Origin: Muricoccus roseus
GTDB lineage: Bacteria > Pseudomonadota > Alphaproteobacteria > Acetobacterales > Acetobacteraceae
Length of the DNA: 64,000 nt
Direction: 5' to 3'
NCBI RefSeq assembly: GCF_900141905.1
Contig: NZ_FQZF01000006.1
Location: 1 to 64,000 of the forward strand
Under the pieces are notes generated by a model. It saw only the letters and a program-made list of their open reading frames with translations. It was not told where the DNA came from and made no database searches. Below, piece by piece: positions 36,239-44,229 of the stretch; position 1 is the first letter of the stretch, and every line of letters begins with the position of its first letter. The position numbers and the translations under genes are program-made.

Positions 36239-38008
36239 TCAGTGCGAATGCCGGGGAAGGCCGGCGGTGGTCGCGACATCCTGATAGGCGGTCGCGAAGT
36301 CCAGGCAGGCGCCATCCGAGAGCTGCCCCACGCGCTCGCGATAGAGTTGCTGCCAGGGCGTCTGGTTGCTGTGCACGACGGGCCGCAGGGCGCTGCGGCG
36401 TTCGGCCATCTCCTCATCCGGCAGGAGAACGTCCACCCGGCGCTGGCGCAGGTCGAAGCGCACGCGGTCGCCGGTGCGGAGCAGGGCGAGCCCACCGCCC
36501 ACCGCAGCCTCGGGCGAGACGTTCAGGATCGAGGGGCTGGCTGAGGTGCCGCTCTGGCGCCCATCGCCGATGCAGGGCAGGGCGGTGATGCCTTTCCGGA
36601 TCAACGCATCGGGCGGCTGCATGTTCACCACCTCCGCCGAGCCAGGATAGCCCACTGGCCCGCAGTTGCGGATGAAGAGGACGCAGTTCTCGTCGATGGC
36701 GAGGGCGGGGTCGTTGATCCTGGCGTGGTAGTCCTCGGGCCCCTCGAAGACGATGGCGCGGCCCTCGAAGGCATCCGGGTCATCCGGGTTGGAGAGATAG
36801 CGCGCGTGGAACTCCTTCGAGATCACGCTCGTCTTCATCACGCCCGTGTCGAAGAGATTGCCGCGCAGCACCAGCATCCCCGCCTCGGGCATGAGCGGCG
36901 CGTGGAAGGGGCGGATCACGTCCCGGTCCTCCGCCACCACGCCCTGCAGGGTCTGCGCCACCGAGCGGCCGCTGACGCCCACGGGCTCGCCATGCAGCAC
37001 GCCCGCATCGAGCAACTCGCGCATGACGGCCGGCACGCCGCCGGCGCGGTGGAAGGCCTCGCCGAGATAGGCGCCGGCGGGCTGGCAGTTCACCAGGAGC
37101 GGCAGCGCATGCCCGACCCGCTGCCAGTCGTCGAGCGAGAGATCCACCCCTGCATGCCGGGCGATGGCGATGAGATGCGGCGGGCAGTTGGTCGAGGCGC
37201 CCAGCGCGGAGGCCACCATGATGGCGTTCTCGAAAGCCGCCTTGGTCATCACCTGGCGCGGCGTCAGCTCCTCATGGACCATCTGGACCATGCGGCGGCC
37301 CGTCTCATAGGCCATCTGGCCGCGTTCCCGGTAGGGCGCGGGGATGGAGGCGCAGCCGGGCAGGCTCATCCCCAGTGCCTCGGCGAGGCTGTTCATGGAG
37401 AGGGCCGTGCCCATGGTGTTGCAGTGGCCGACGCTTGGCGCGGAGGCGGCGGCGATCTGCATGAATTCCTCGTAGCCGATCTCGCCGGCCGCGAGCCGGC
37501 GGCGGGATTCCCAAATGATCGTGCCGCTGCCGGCGAGCCGCCCCTTGTAGTGCCCGTCGAGCATCGGGCCGCCGGAGAGCACGATGGCGGGGATGTTCAC
37601 GGTCGCCGCGCCCATCAGCAGCGCGGGGGTCGTCTTGTCGCAGCCCGTGGTGAGCACCACGCCGTCCAGCGGATAGCCGTAGAGGACCTCGACGAGGGAG
37701 AGGTAGGCGAGGTTGCGGTCCAGCGCGGCCGTGGGGCGCTTGCCGGTTTCCTGGATGGGGTGGCAGGGGAATTCCAGCGGGATGCCGCCCGCGTCGCGGA
37801 TGCCGGCCCTGGTGCGCTCGGCCAGGGCGAGATGGTGGCGGTTGCAGGGCGCGAGGTCGCTACCGGTCTGGGCGATGCCGATGATCGGACGGCCGGACTG
37901 CAGCTCTGCGCGGGTGAGGCCGAAGTTCAGGTAGCGCTCGAGATAGAGGGCCGTCATGTCCGGATCCGCCGGATCGTCGAACCAGGCTTGGCTCCGCAGC
38001 TTGGTCAT
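36239..38008 (-). CDS. IlvD/Edd family sugar-acid dehydratase
   Basis: 589 aa iron-sulfur dehydratase. Three cluster cysteines are seen in [22 protein letters not shown] and [17 protein letters not shown], the [2Fe-2S] ligands of arabonate/xylonate-type members. The C-terminal block [24 protein letters not shown] is typical. Position beside KDG kinase and KDPG aldolase favours an aldonate (arabonate, xylonate, galactonate or gluconate type) over branched-chain amino acid synthesis. The exact substrate cannot be told. First gene of the operon. Confidence 0.88.
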   Translation of the reverse strand: MTKLRSQAWFDDPADPDMTALYLERYLNFGLTRAELQSGRPIIGIAQTGSDLAPCNRHHLALAERTRAGIRDAGGIPLEFPCHPIQETGKRPTAALDRNLAYLSLVEVLYGYPLDGVVLTTGCDKTTPALLMGAATVNIPAIVLSGGPMLDGHYKGRLAGSGTIIWESRRRLAAGEIGYEEFMQIAAASAPSVGHCNTMGTALSMNSLAEALGMSLPGCASIPAPYRERGQMAYETGRRMVQMVHEELTPRQVMTKAAFENAIMVASALGASTNCPPHLIAIARHAGVDLSLDDWQRVGHALPLLVNCQPAGAYLGEAFHRAGGVPAVMRELLDAGVLHGEPVGVSGRSVAQTLQGVVAEDRDVIRPFHAPLMPEAGMLVLRGNLFDTGVMKTSVISKEFHARYLSNPDDPDAFEGRAIVFEGPEDYHARINDPALAIDENCVLFIRNCGPVGYPGSAEVVNMQPPDALIRKGITALPCIGDGRQSGTSASPSILNVSPEAAVGGGLALLRTGDRVRFDLRQRRVDVLLPDEEMAERRSALRPVVHSNQTPWQQLYRERVGQLSDGACLDFATAYQDVATTAGLPRHSH

Positions 38009-38058
38009 CGGCGCGCTTCGCTCCCCCAGGGCTTCGGCGAGCCGACCTGCCCGTTCTT

Positions 38059-38072
38059 TTGGATCGATCCAA
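38059..38072. promoter_or_regulatory. Candidate LacI-family operator
   Basis: TTGGATCGATCCAA is a perfect 14-bp palindrome with a central CG step, the form of LacI-family operators. It lies 51 bases upstream of the dehydratase start, in promoter position for the operon that encodes a LacI regulator. Confidence 0.6.
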
Positions 38073-38268
38073 TCCCAACCGGTCTAGGATGCGGCGCTTC
38101 GTTGCGTCAACAGGGCGCGCTTTGCCGAAGCACTCCACAAGGTGACAGCTTTGTGAGGTGGCCGTCGCGGCGCGGCGCAGCAGAACGCGAGCGGCGTGGC
38201 GGCGCGCTCCGCCGGGAGGCCGCGCGGGGATGCGGACAGGCTGCATCGGCCCGCGGCGGGGAGGACGG

Positions 38269-38697
38269 ATGGAACAGCGTGTCGGCGAATTGGCGGTGGA
38301 CACCGCCGGGCGAGGACTGGTGGACATCACACGCCGGCTGAAGGATTGGGTGGCCGAGCAGCGCATCGGCACCGGGTTGCTGACGCTCTGGTGCCGGCAC
38401 ACCTCGGCCTCGCTGATCGTGCAGGAGAATGCCTCCCCCGAGGTCCGGACCGACCTGGAGGATTTCCTTCAGCGGCTGGTGCCGGATGGTGGCGGCGCCC
38501 GCTACCGGCACGACGAGGAGGGGCCCGACGACATGCCGGCGCATATCCGCGCGGTGCTCACCTCCGTGCAGCTGTCCATTCCTATCCGCTCCGGCCGGCC
38601 TGCCCTGGGCACCTGGCAGGCGGTCTATCTCTATGAGCACCGGCTGCGCCCGCATCGCCGGATGCTGGACCTGCACCTGATCGGAGAGGGCGGATAG
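38269..38697 (+). CDS. yjbQ: YjbQ family (UPF0047) protein
   Basis: 142 aa, normal length for this small trimeric family. Motifs: LTLWCRHTSASLIVQENASPEVRTDLE (given in sequence order, the HTSASL core is the hallmark), HDEEGPDDMPAHIRA and LGTWQAVYLYEHR. Some members show weak thiamin phosphate synthase activity; the true role is unclear. I chose the ATG at 38269 with GGGGAGGA upstream. The gap to the divergent dehydratase (260 bases) carries the LacI-type operator and a CACAA-N10-TTGTG dyad (38136-38155). Confidence 0.88.
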   Translation: MEQRVGELAVDTAGRGLVDITRRLKDWVAEQRIGTGLLTLWCRHTSASLIVQENASPEVRTDLEDFLQRLVPDGGGARYRHDEEGPDDMPAHIRAVLTSVQLSIPIRSGRPALGTWQAVYLYEHRLRPHRRMLDLHLIGEGG

Positions 38698-38787
38698 CTT
38701 TCCGCTGGATTGTTGCGCCCGCGCGGCTTCCGGCGGCCGGGCTTCGGCTCTATGCCTGCGCCCCTCTTCGCCGCATGGAGGTGCCGC

Positions 38788-39312
38788 ATGGGCCGGGCTG
38801 GTGTTTTCGGGGTCTCGCTCACCCTCCTCGCGGCAGCGGCGGCCCTGCCGGCCAGTGCCGCCGAGACCTGCAGCAGCTCGACCCTGGTTTCGCCGGCCTT
38901 TTCCGTCGCGCGCTGGTGCGGCGTACCTCCCGGTGCGGGAACGCTCCGCATGGCCCGCCGCGACGGCGGAAGCGAGGAGTTTCGCGGAGTGCCGCTGGAC
39001 TCCTACCGCGAGGTGATCCGCACGCCGAATGTCGCGCGCTATGTCGCCGAGGAGCTGGAGCCGCGTTTCCCGCGCGCCGCCGGGCCGTCCGTCGCGCCGC
39101 GCCCCCGTCTGGCCCCGCCGGCCCCGGCCCGTGTCGCGGCGCCTCTCCCCGCTCCTCGCCCGGCTGCGCTGCGGGCCGCGGCGGCGTCCCCCGCCCGGCC
39201 GGTGGCCGTTCCGGTGCTGCACCCCGAGAGGCGGCCGCTGCGGGTGAGGGGCACGGCGCGCGAGGCCTGCGCGACGGCGGCGGCGCGTCGGGAGGCGCGC
39301 TGCCGGGGCTGA
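38788..39312 (+). CDS. Secreted protein with KTSC-like region and Pro/Ala-rich tail
   Basis: 174 aa. A clear signal peptide (GVFGVSLTLLAAAAALPASAAE) precedes a domain of about 70 residues containing two Cys, then a low-complexity Pro/Ala/Arg tail. The middle, GTLRMARRDGGSEEFRGVPLDSYREVI and following FxEELEPRF-like end, reads like a KTSC domain (beta strand, VP-x-x-Y, helix, aromatic end), a short domain of unknown function; this is by eye only. The ATG at 38788 has GGAGGT upstream. A homologue search would be needed to name it. Confidence 0.6.
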   Translation: MGRAGVFGVSLTLLAAAAALPASAAETCSSSTLVSPAFSVARWCGVPPGAGTLRMARRDGGSEEFRGVPLDSYREVIRTPNVARYVAEELEPRFPRAAGPSVAPRPRLAPPAPARVAAPLPAPRPAALRAAAASPARPVAVPVLHPERRPLRVRGTAREACATAAARREARCRG

Positions 39313-39405
39313 GGCCGCGGACAGCCCCGCCTCGCGCGAGAGGATCTTTTCCACCCGGCCTCCCCCGAGGCATTCCGCCTCTGAGGTGAGGGGGGCGCAT
39401 CGGCG

Positions 39406-41217
39406 TCACGTGCCGTCGATATACGCCATCACCCGCCGGGCGGAATCCTCGGCCGGCTCGGTGCCGTCGAGGTGCAGCTCCGGGGTTTCCGGCGCCTCAT
39501 AGGGGCTGCCCAATCCGGTGAGGTTGGCGAGCTGCCCGGCCCGCGCCTTGCGGTAGAGGCCCTTGGGGTCGCGCCCCTCAGCGACCGAAAGCGGCGTGTC
39601 CACGAAGACCTCGACGAAGTCCTCCTCGCCGATGCGCTCGCGCGCGGCCAGCCGGTCCGCGCGGAAGGGGGAGATGGCAGCGACGAGGACGATCAGCCCG
39701 GCATCGGCCATCAGCCGCGCCACCTCGGCGATGCGGCGGATGTTCTCGGCCCGGTCGGCCTCGGTGAAGCCCAGGTCCCGGTTCAGCCCGTGGCGGATGT
39801 TGTCGCCGTCCAGCAGATAGGTGTGGCGGCCCATGGCATGCAGCCGCGCCTCCACGAGGTTGGCGATGGTCGATTTCCCTGCGCCCGACAGGCCCGTGAA
39901 CCAGATGACCCGCGGGCGCTGGCCCGTCAGCGCGGCGCGGGCGGCGCGGTCCACCTGCAGCGGCTGCCAGCGGAGATTGGCGGCGCGGCGCAGCGCGAAG
40001 CGGATCATCCCGGCGCCCGCGGTCTCGTTCGTCAGGCGGTCGATGAGGATGAAGCCGCCGAGGTCACGGCTCTCGGCATAGGGCGCGAAGGCGATCGGCC
40101 GGTCCGTGAGAAGGTTACAGCGGCCGATCTCGTTCAGCGCCAGCTCCCGCGTGGCGAGGCGGCCGCCGGTATCCACATCCAGGCGCTCCCGGATCTCGGT
40201 CACGCTCGCGCCGACGGTCCGCGTCCCGAGCTTCAGGAGATAGGGCCGGCCCGAGAGGAGCGGCGCGTCCGCCATCCAGATCACCGTCGCCTCGAACTGG
40301 TCGGCGACCTCCAGTGGCGCCCCGGCCTCGCAGAGGATGTCGCCCCGGGCGCAATCCACCTCCTCCGCCAGGGTGAGCATCACCGATTCGCCCGCCACGG
40401 CCTCCGGGCGATCCTCTTCCGGCGCGACGATGCGGGCCACGGTGGCCGGGCTCCCGGACGGCATGACCCGCACCGCGTCACCGGGCCGGAGGCGGCCGGA
40501 GGCGATCATGCCCGCCGCCCCCCGGAATTCAGGGCCCGGGCGGCTGATCCACTGCACGGGCATGCGGAAGGGGGCGGCGGCGGAATCGGCCGGCTCGGCC
40601 GTGGCGAGATGCTCGGTCAGCGTCGGGCCGGAATACCAGGGCATCGCCGGGTCGCGCGCCGCGAGGTTGCCGCCGGTCAGCGCCACTATGGGGATGCTGA
40701 CCAGCCCCTCCAGCCCGAGCGGCGCGGCGAAGCGGCGGAACTCCTCCGCCAGCGCCTCGAACCGCCCCTGGTCATGGCCGATGAGGTCCATCTTGTTCAC
40801 GGCGAGAACGATGCCGCGTACGCGCATGAGCGCCGCGATCACCGCGTGCCGGCGGGTCTGCTGGCGGATACCCCTGGCGGCGTCCACGAGCAGGATGGCG
40901 AGATCCGCCGTGGAGGCGGCGGTGACGGTGTTGCGCAGATAGCCCTCATGGCCCGGCGCATCGGCGAGAAGGATGCGGCGGCCAGCCACGTTCAGCGCGC
41001 GATGGGCGACATCGATGGTGATGCCCTGCTCGCGCTCCGCCGCCAGCCCATCCAGCAGCAGCGCGTGGTCCAGCCGGCCATCGGCGGCGCGGGCGGCGAC
41101 CGCGCGGCGTTCGTCCTCGGGCACCTGGCCGAGATCGTCGGCCAGCCGGCCGATCAGGGTGGACTTGCCGTCATCGACCGAGCCGCAGGTCACCACGCGC
41201 AGGAGCGGGCGGCCCAT
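39406..41217 (-). CDS. cysNC: Bifunctional sulfate adenylyltransferase subunit 1 / APS kinase CysNC
   Basis: 603 aa fusion. The N-terminal part is the CysN GTPase (GSVDDGKST with K18, [15 protein letters not shown]) that drives APS formation with CysD. From about residue 434 follows the CysC APS kinase with P-loop GLSGAGKST (K448), [12 protein letters not shown] and ISPFRADR, which makes PAPS. The start is the ATG overlapping the cysD stop by one base (TGATG). The fusion channels APS to PAPS, here likely for the adjacent sulfotransferase. Confidence 0.94.
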   Translation of the reverse strand: MGRPLLRVVTCGSVDDGKSTLIGRLADDLGQVPEDERRAVAARAADGRLDHALLLDGLAAEREQGITIDVAHRALNVAGRRILLADAPGHEGYLRNTVTAASTADLAILLVDAARGIRQQTRRHAVIAALMRVRGIVLAVNKMDLIGHDQGRFEALAEEFRRFAAPLGLEGLVSIPIVALTGGNLAARDPAMPWYSGPTLTEHLATAEPADSAAAPFRMPVQWISRPGPEFRGAAGMIASGRLRPGDAVRVMPSGSPATVARIVAPEEDRPEAVAGESVMLTLAEEVDCARGDILCEAGAPLEVADQFEATVIWMADAPLLSGRPYLLKLGTRTVGASVTEIRERLDVDTGGRLATRELALNEIGRCNLLTDRPIAFAPYAESRDLGGFILIDRLTNETAGAGMIRFALRRAANLRWQPLQVDRAARAALTGQRPRVIWFTGLSGAGKSTIANLVEARLHAMGRHTYLLDGDNIRHGLNRDLGFTEADRAENIRRIAEVARLMADAGLIVLVAAISPFRADRLAARERIGEEDFVEVFVDTPLSVAEGRDPKGLYRKARAGQLANLTGLGSPYEAPETPELHLDGTEPAEDSARRVMAYIDGT

Positions 41218-42110
41218 CAGAAATAGCCCTCGCGCTTCTTCGCTTCCATCGAGGCCCCGCCTTCGCCGTCGATCGCGCGGCCGGCACGCTCGGACAGCCG
41301 GCTGGCCTCCAACTCGGCGATGATTCCGGCCACATCCGCCGCCTCGCTCTCCACCGCGCCCGTCAGCGGGTAGCAGCCGAGGGTGCGGAAGCGGACCCGT
41401 CGCAGGACAGGGGTTTCGCCATCCTCCAGCGGCAGCCTGTCGTCGTCGCGGACGATCAGGCGGCCCTCGCGCTCCACCACCGGACGTGGGGCGGAGAAGT
41501 AGAGCGGGACCAGCGGGATGCTCTCCTGCGCGATGTAGCGCCACACATCCAGCTCGGTCCAATTGGAGAGCGGGAACACCCGCAGCGACTCCCCGGCCGC
41601 GAGGCGAGGGTTGTAGAGCCGCCAGAGTTCAGGCCGCTGGGCGCGGGGCTCCCATTGGTGGCGCGCGTTGCGGAAGGAGAAGATGCGCTCCTTTGCGCGG
41701 CTGCGTTCCTCGTCGCGGCGCGCGCCGCCGATGGCCGCGTCGAAGCCGCCCGCTGCCAGCGCCTGCTTCAGCCCCTCGGTCTTCATCACCTCCGTGTGCA
41801 GGGCCGCGCCATGCGTGACCGGGCTGATGCCCCGCGCCGGGCCGTCGGGGTTGACGTGGACGATGAGGCGCAGCGCCGGATCGGCCGCCACCTGGTCCCG
41901 CATCGCGTACATGTCCCGGAACTTCCAGCCGGTATCCACATGCAGCAGGGGAAAGGGCAGGGGGCCGGGATGGAAGGCCTTGCGCGCGAGATGCAGCAGC
42001 GCCCCGCTGTCCTTGCCGATGGAATAGAGCAGCACGGGCCGGCGGCACTCGGCCGCCGTCTCCCGCAGGATGTGGATGGCTTCCGCCTCCAGCTGGCGAA
42101 GATGATTCAA
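41217..42110 (-). CDS. cysD: Sulfate adenylyltransferase subunit 2 CysD
   Basis: 297 aa PP-loop ATP pyrophosphatase making APS from sulfate and ATP. Signature [20 protein letters not shown], then [30 protein letters not shown] and [15 protein letters not shown]. It begins with TTG overlapping the TGA stop of the sulfotransferase gene; [16 protein letters not shown] aligns with the normal CysD N-terminus, so this start is credible. Confidence 0.93.
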   Translation of the reverse strand: MNHLRQLEAEAIHILRETAAECRRPVLLYSIGKDSGALLHLARKAFHPGPLPFPLLHVDTGWKFRDMYAMRDQVAADPALRLIVHVNPDGPARGISPVTHGAALHTEVMKTEGLKQALAAGGFDAAIGGARRDEERSRAKERIFSFRNARHQWEPRAQRPELWRLYNPRLAAGESLRVFPLSNWTELDVWRYIAQESIPLVPLYFSAPRPVVEREGRLIVRDDDRLPLEDGETPVLRRVRFRTLGCYPLTGAVESEAADVAGIIAELEASRLSERAGRAIDGEGGASMEAKKREGYF

Positions 42111-43054
42111 GCAGCGGGTTCCGCGATGGCCTGGGCCAGGGTGATCTTGCCGCCGAGCGCGGCGATGCCGGCGAGGTCCGTCCGGTGGCGCTCCGCCAGC
42201 CGCCAGCGCGTCGCTGCGTCGAAGAAGCGGGCGCGGCCGCCCCCGCCGCGGCTGCGCTCGATCAGGTGCAGCACGGCGTTGCGGCCGGGGCGGAGGAGGC
42301 GCGCCGGCCAGACGCGATTGAGGCGGCGCACGAGACGGAACTGTCCCTCGGTGTAGGAGAGGTTGATGCCGGGCGAGAGCGCCTCGGGCGGTGGCGGCGT
42401 CGCCCCCATGCGGCCGAACAGATCCGCCAGCACGGCGCCAGGCGCGGCGCGCAGCCAGGCATGGTCATAGACGACCACGGCATCCTCCGGCCCGGTGAGC
42501 GCGCCCGCGATTTCCTGCACGGTGGGTACCCAGGACAGTCGGCCGAGATCGAAGCCGCCCACATAGTCCTGGAACTCCACATCGGCGCCGACGCGGATAC
42601 GCTGGAGGAAGGCGGATTCGATGAAGTCGTCGAGGCGCCGGATGAAGAGGAAGACCGTCATCCGCTCCTCCCCGATCGTCCTCTTGAGGAAGGACACGGC
42701 CTCTCCGCAATGCTCGTAGAGCCGGTGGGGCGAGTTGCCGAGATCGGTGCGGAGATGGCCGAGCAGGGTTTCGTCGGAGACGAGGAGGGCGCGGTAGGGC
42801 TCCGGCGGAAGCAGCGCATCCAGGGCCGCGCGCATCTCGGCCCAGGGCAGGGCGGGCGCGCTGCGCCAGGCCGGGGTGCGCAGGGTGAAGCCCCGGCGGA
42901 AGTCGCGGAAGGGGATGTAGGCCACGCCCTCCGAGAGCAGCCGCGGCCGCTCCGCAAGGAAGACGGACTGCAACAGGGTGGAGCCGGTCTTATGGGCCCC
43001 GAGATGCGCGAAGAGCGTCCCCTTCCCACCGATGTCCGACGCCGCGCCCTGCAT
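42107..43054 (-). CDS. PAPS-dependent sulfotransferase family protein
   Basis: About 315 aa. The PAPS 5'-phosphosulfate loop is seen at the N-terminus ([19 protein letters not shown]), as in carbohydrate-type sulfotransferases. A later helix ([25 protein letters not shown]) resembles the 3'-phosphate-binding region. The acceptor is unknown; a cell-surface glycan or lipid is a common target of such enzymes. The start may be the GTG at 43120; I prefer the ATG at 43054, which puts the loop near residue 15. Its stop overlaps the cysD start, so PAPS synthesis and use are translated together. Confidence 0.8.
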   Translation of the reverse strand: MQGAASDIGGKGTLFAHLGAHKTGSTLLQSVFLAERPRLLSEGVAYIPFRDFRRGFTLRTPAWRSAPALPWAEMRAALDALLPPEPYRALLVSDETLLGHLRTDLGNSPHRLYEHCGEAVSFLKRTIGEERMTVFLFIRRLDDFIESAFLQRIRVGADVEFQDYVGGFDLGRLSWVPTVQEIAGALTGPEDAVVVYDHAWLRAAPGAVLADLFGRMGATPPPPEALSPGINLSYTEGQFRLVRRLNRVWPARLLRPGRNAVLHLIERSRGGGGRARFFDAATRWRLAERHRTDLAGIAALGGKITLAQAIAEPAA

Positions 43055-43131
43055 GGGGCGATGTTGCACAGCGGGTGGGGGGAGGGAAAGGGCGGCCCCC
43101 GCCGCCCCTGGACGGCTCACCCCGCGCCGTA

Positions 43132-43147
43132 TGACAATAATACTTCA
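43132..43147 (+). promoter_or_regulatory. AT-rich element in divergent promoter, possible iron-responsive box
   Basis: TGA-N10-TCA inside the only AT-rich stretch between the sulfotransferase and the ABC importer. The form fits the loose Iron-Rhodo-box described for RirA in alphaproteobacteria, but so short a pattern is weak. A 6-bp hairpin (43159-43178) follows just before the ribosome binding site of the importer operon. Confidence 0.25.
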
Positions 43148-43193
43148 GAATCATGACAGGCCGCCGCCCCGAGCGGCCGGGGAGAGCGACGCG

Positions 43194-44222
43194 ATGCTGC
43201 ACCGGATCCTCCAGGCCGCCCTGCTGCCGGCCGTCCTGCTGGCCTCGGCCGGGGCCGCCCGGGCGCAGGGCTCGCTGAACCTCTACTGCTCCGTGCAGGT
43301 CGAATGGTGCCAGGCAGCGGCGAACGCCTTCCAGCGGGAGTCGGGCATCCGCGTCTCGGTCTCGCAGAAGGGCTCGGGCGAGGTGCTGGCCCAGATCCGG
43401 GCGGAGGCGCAGAACCCGCGCGGCGATCTCTGGTTCGGCGGCACGGGGGACCCCCATCTGCAGGCCGCGGAGGAGAACCTCTCGGCCGAGTACCGCTCCG
43501 CCGCGCTCGACCAGCTGCATGACTGGGCGCAGAAGCAGGCGCGGGACAGCCGGTATCGCACGGTGGGCATCTATGCCGGCGCGCTCGGCTTCGGCTTCAA
43601 CCCGGAACTGCTGGCCCGCCGCAACATCGCGCCGCCGGCCTGCTGGAAGGACCTGCTGGACGCCCGCTTCCGCAACGAGATCCAGATGGCCAATCCGCAA
43701 TCCAGCGGCACGGCCTATGTGATGATCGCGACCATCGTCCAGATCATGGGCGAGGACCCGGCCTTCGAGTACCTCAAGGCCCTGCACCGGAACATCAACG
43801 CCTATCCGCGCTCCGGCACCGGCCCGATCAAGTCCGTGGCCCGGGGGGAGACGGGGGTGTCCATCTCCTTCGTGCATGATGCGGTGACGGAGCGCCTCGG
43901 CGGCTTCCCCGTGAGCAGCGCGCTTCCCTGCGAGGGGACGGGCTACGAGGTCGGCTCCATGTCGATCATCCGCGGCGCGCGGAACCTGCGGAACGCCCAG
44001 CGCTTCTATGACTGGGCGCTGACCCCCGCCGCCCAGGCGCTGGGCGCCGAGACGAAGCAGTTCCAGACACCGTCGAACCGCGCCGCCCCGGTGCCGCCCG
44101 AAGCGCCGCAGATGTCGCAGATCCGCCTGATCGACTACGACTTCGCCCGCTACGGCGCCTCGGCGGAGCGCCGGCGGCTGATCGAGCGCTGGGACCGCGA
44201 GGTGAACGCGCTGCCGCGCTGA
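43194..44222 (+). CDS. ABC transporter substrate-binding protein, AfuA/FbpA type
   Basis: 342 aa periplasmic binding protein. Signal peptide (LLPAVLLASAGAARAQ), then LNLYCSVQVEWCQAAANAF, GDLWFGGTGDPH, GIYAGALGFGFNPELLARR and GSMSIIRGARNLRNAQRF. These are blocks of the ferric-iron type (class with AfuA, FutA). Related proteins carry other ligands (sugar phosphates, 2-aminoethylphosphonate), so iron is likely but not proven. GGGGAGAG precedes the ATG. First gene of a three-gene importer. Confidence 0.85.
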   Translation: MLHRILQAALLPAVLLASAGAARAQGSLNLYCSVQVEWCQAAANAFQRESGIRVSVSQKGSGEVLAQIRAEAQNPRGDLWFGGTGDPHLQAAEENLSAEYRSAALDQLHDWAQKQARDSRYRTVGIYAGALGFGFNPELLARRNIAPPACWKDLLDARFRNEIQMANPQSSGTAYVMIATIVQIMGEDPAFEYLKALHRNINAYPRSGTGPIKSVARGETGVSISFVHDAVTERLGGFPVSSALPCEGTGYEVGSMSIIRGARNLRNAQRFYDWALTPAAQALGAETKQFQTPSNRAAPVPPEAPQMSQIRLIDYDFARYGASAERRRLIERWDREVNALPR

Positions 44223-44229
44223 TCCGCCC

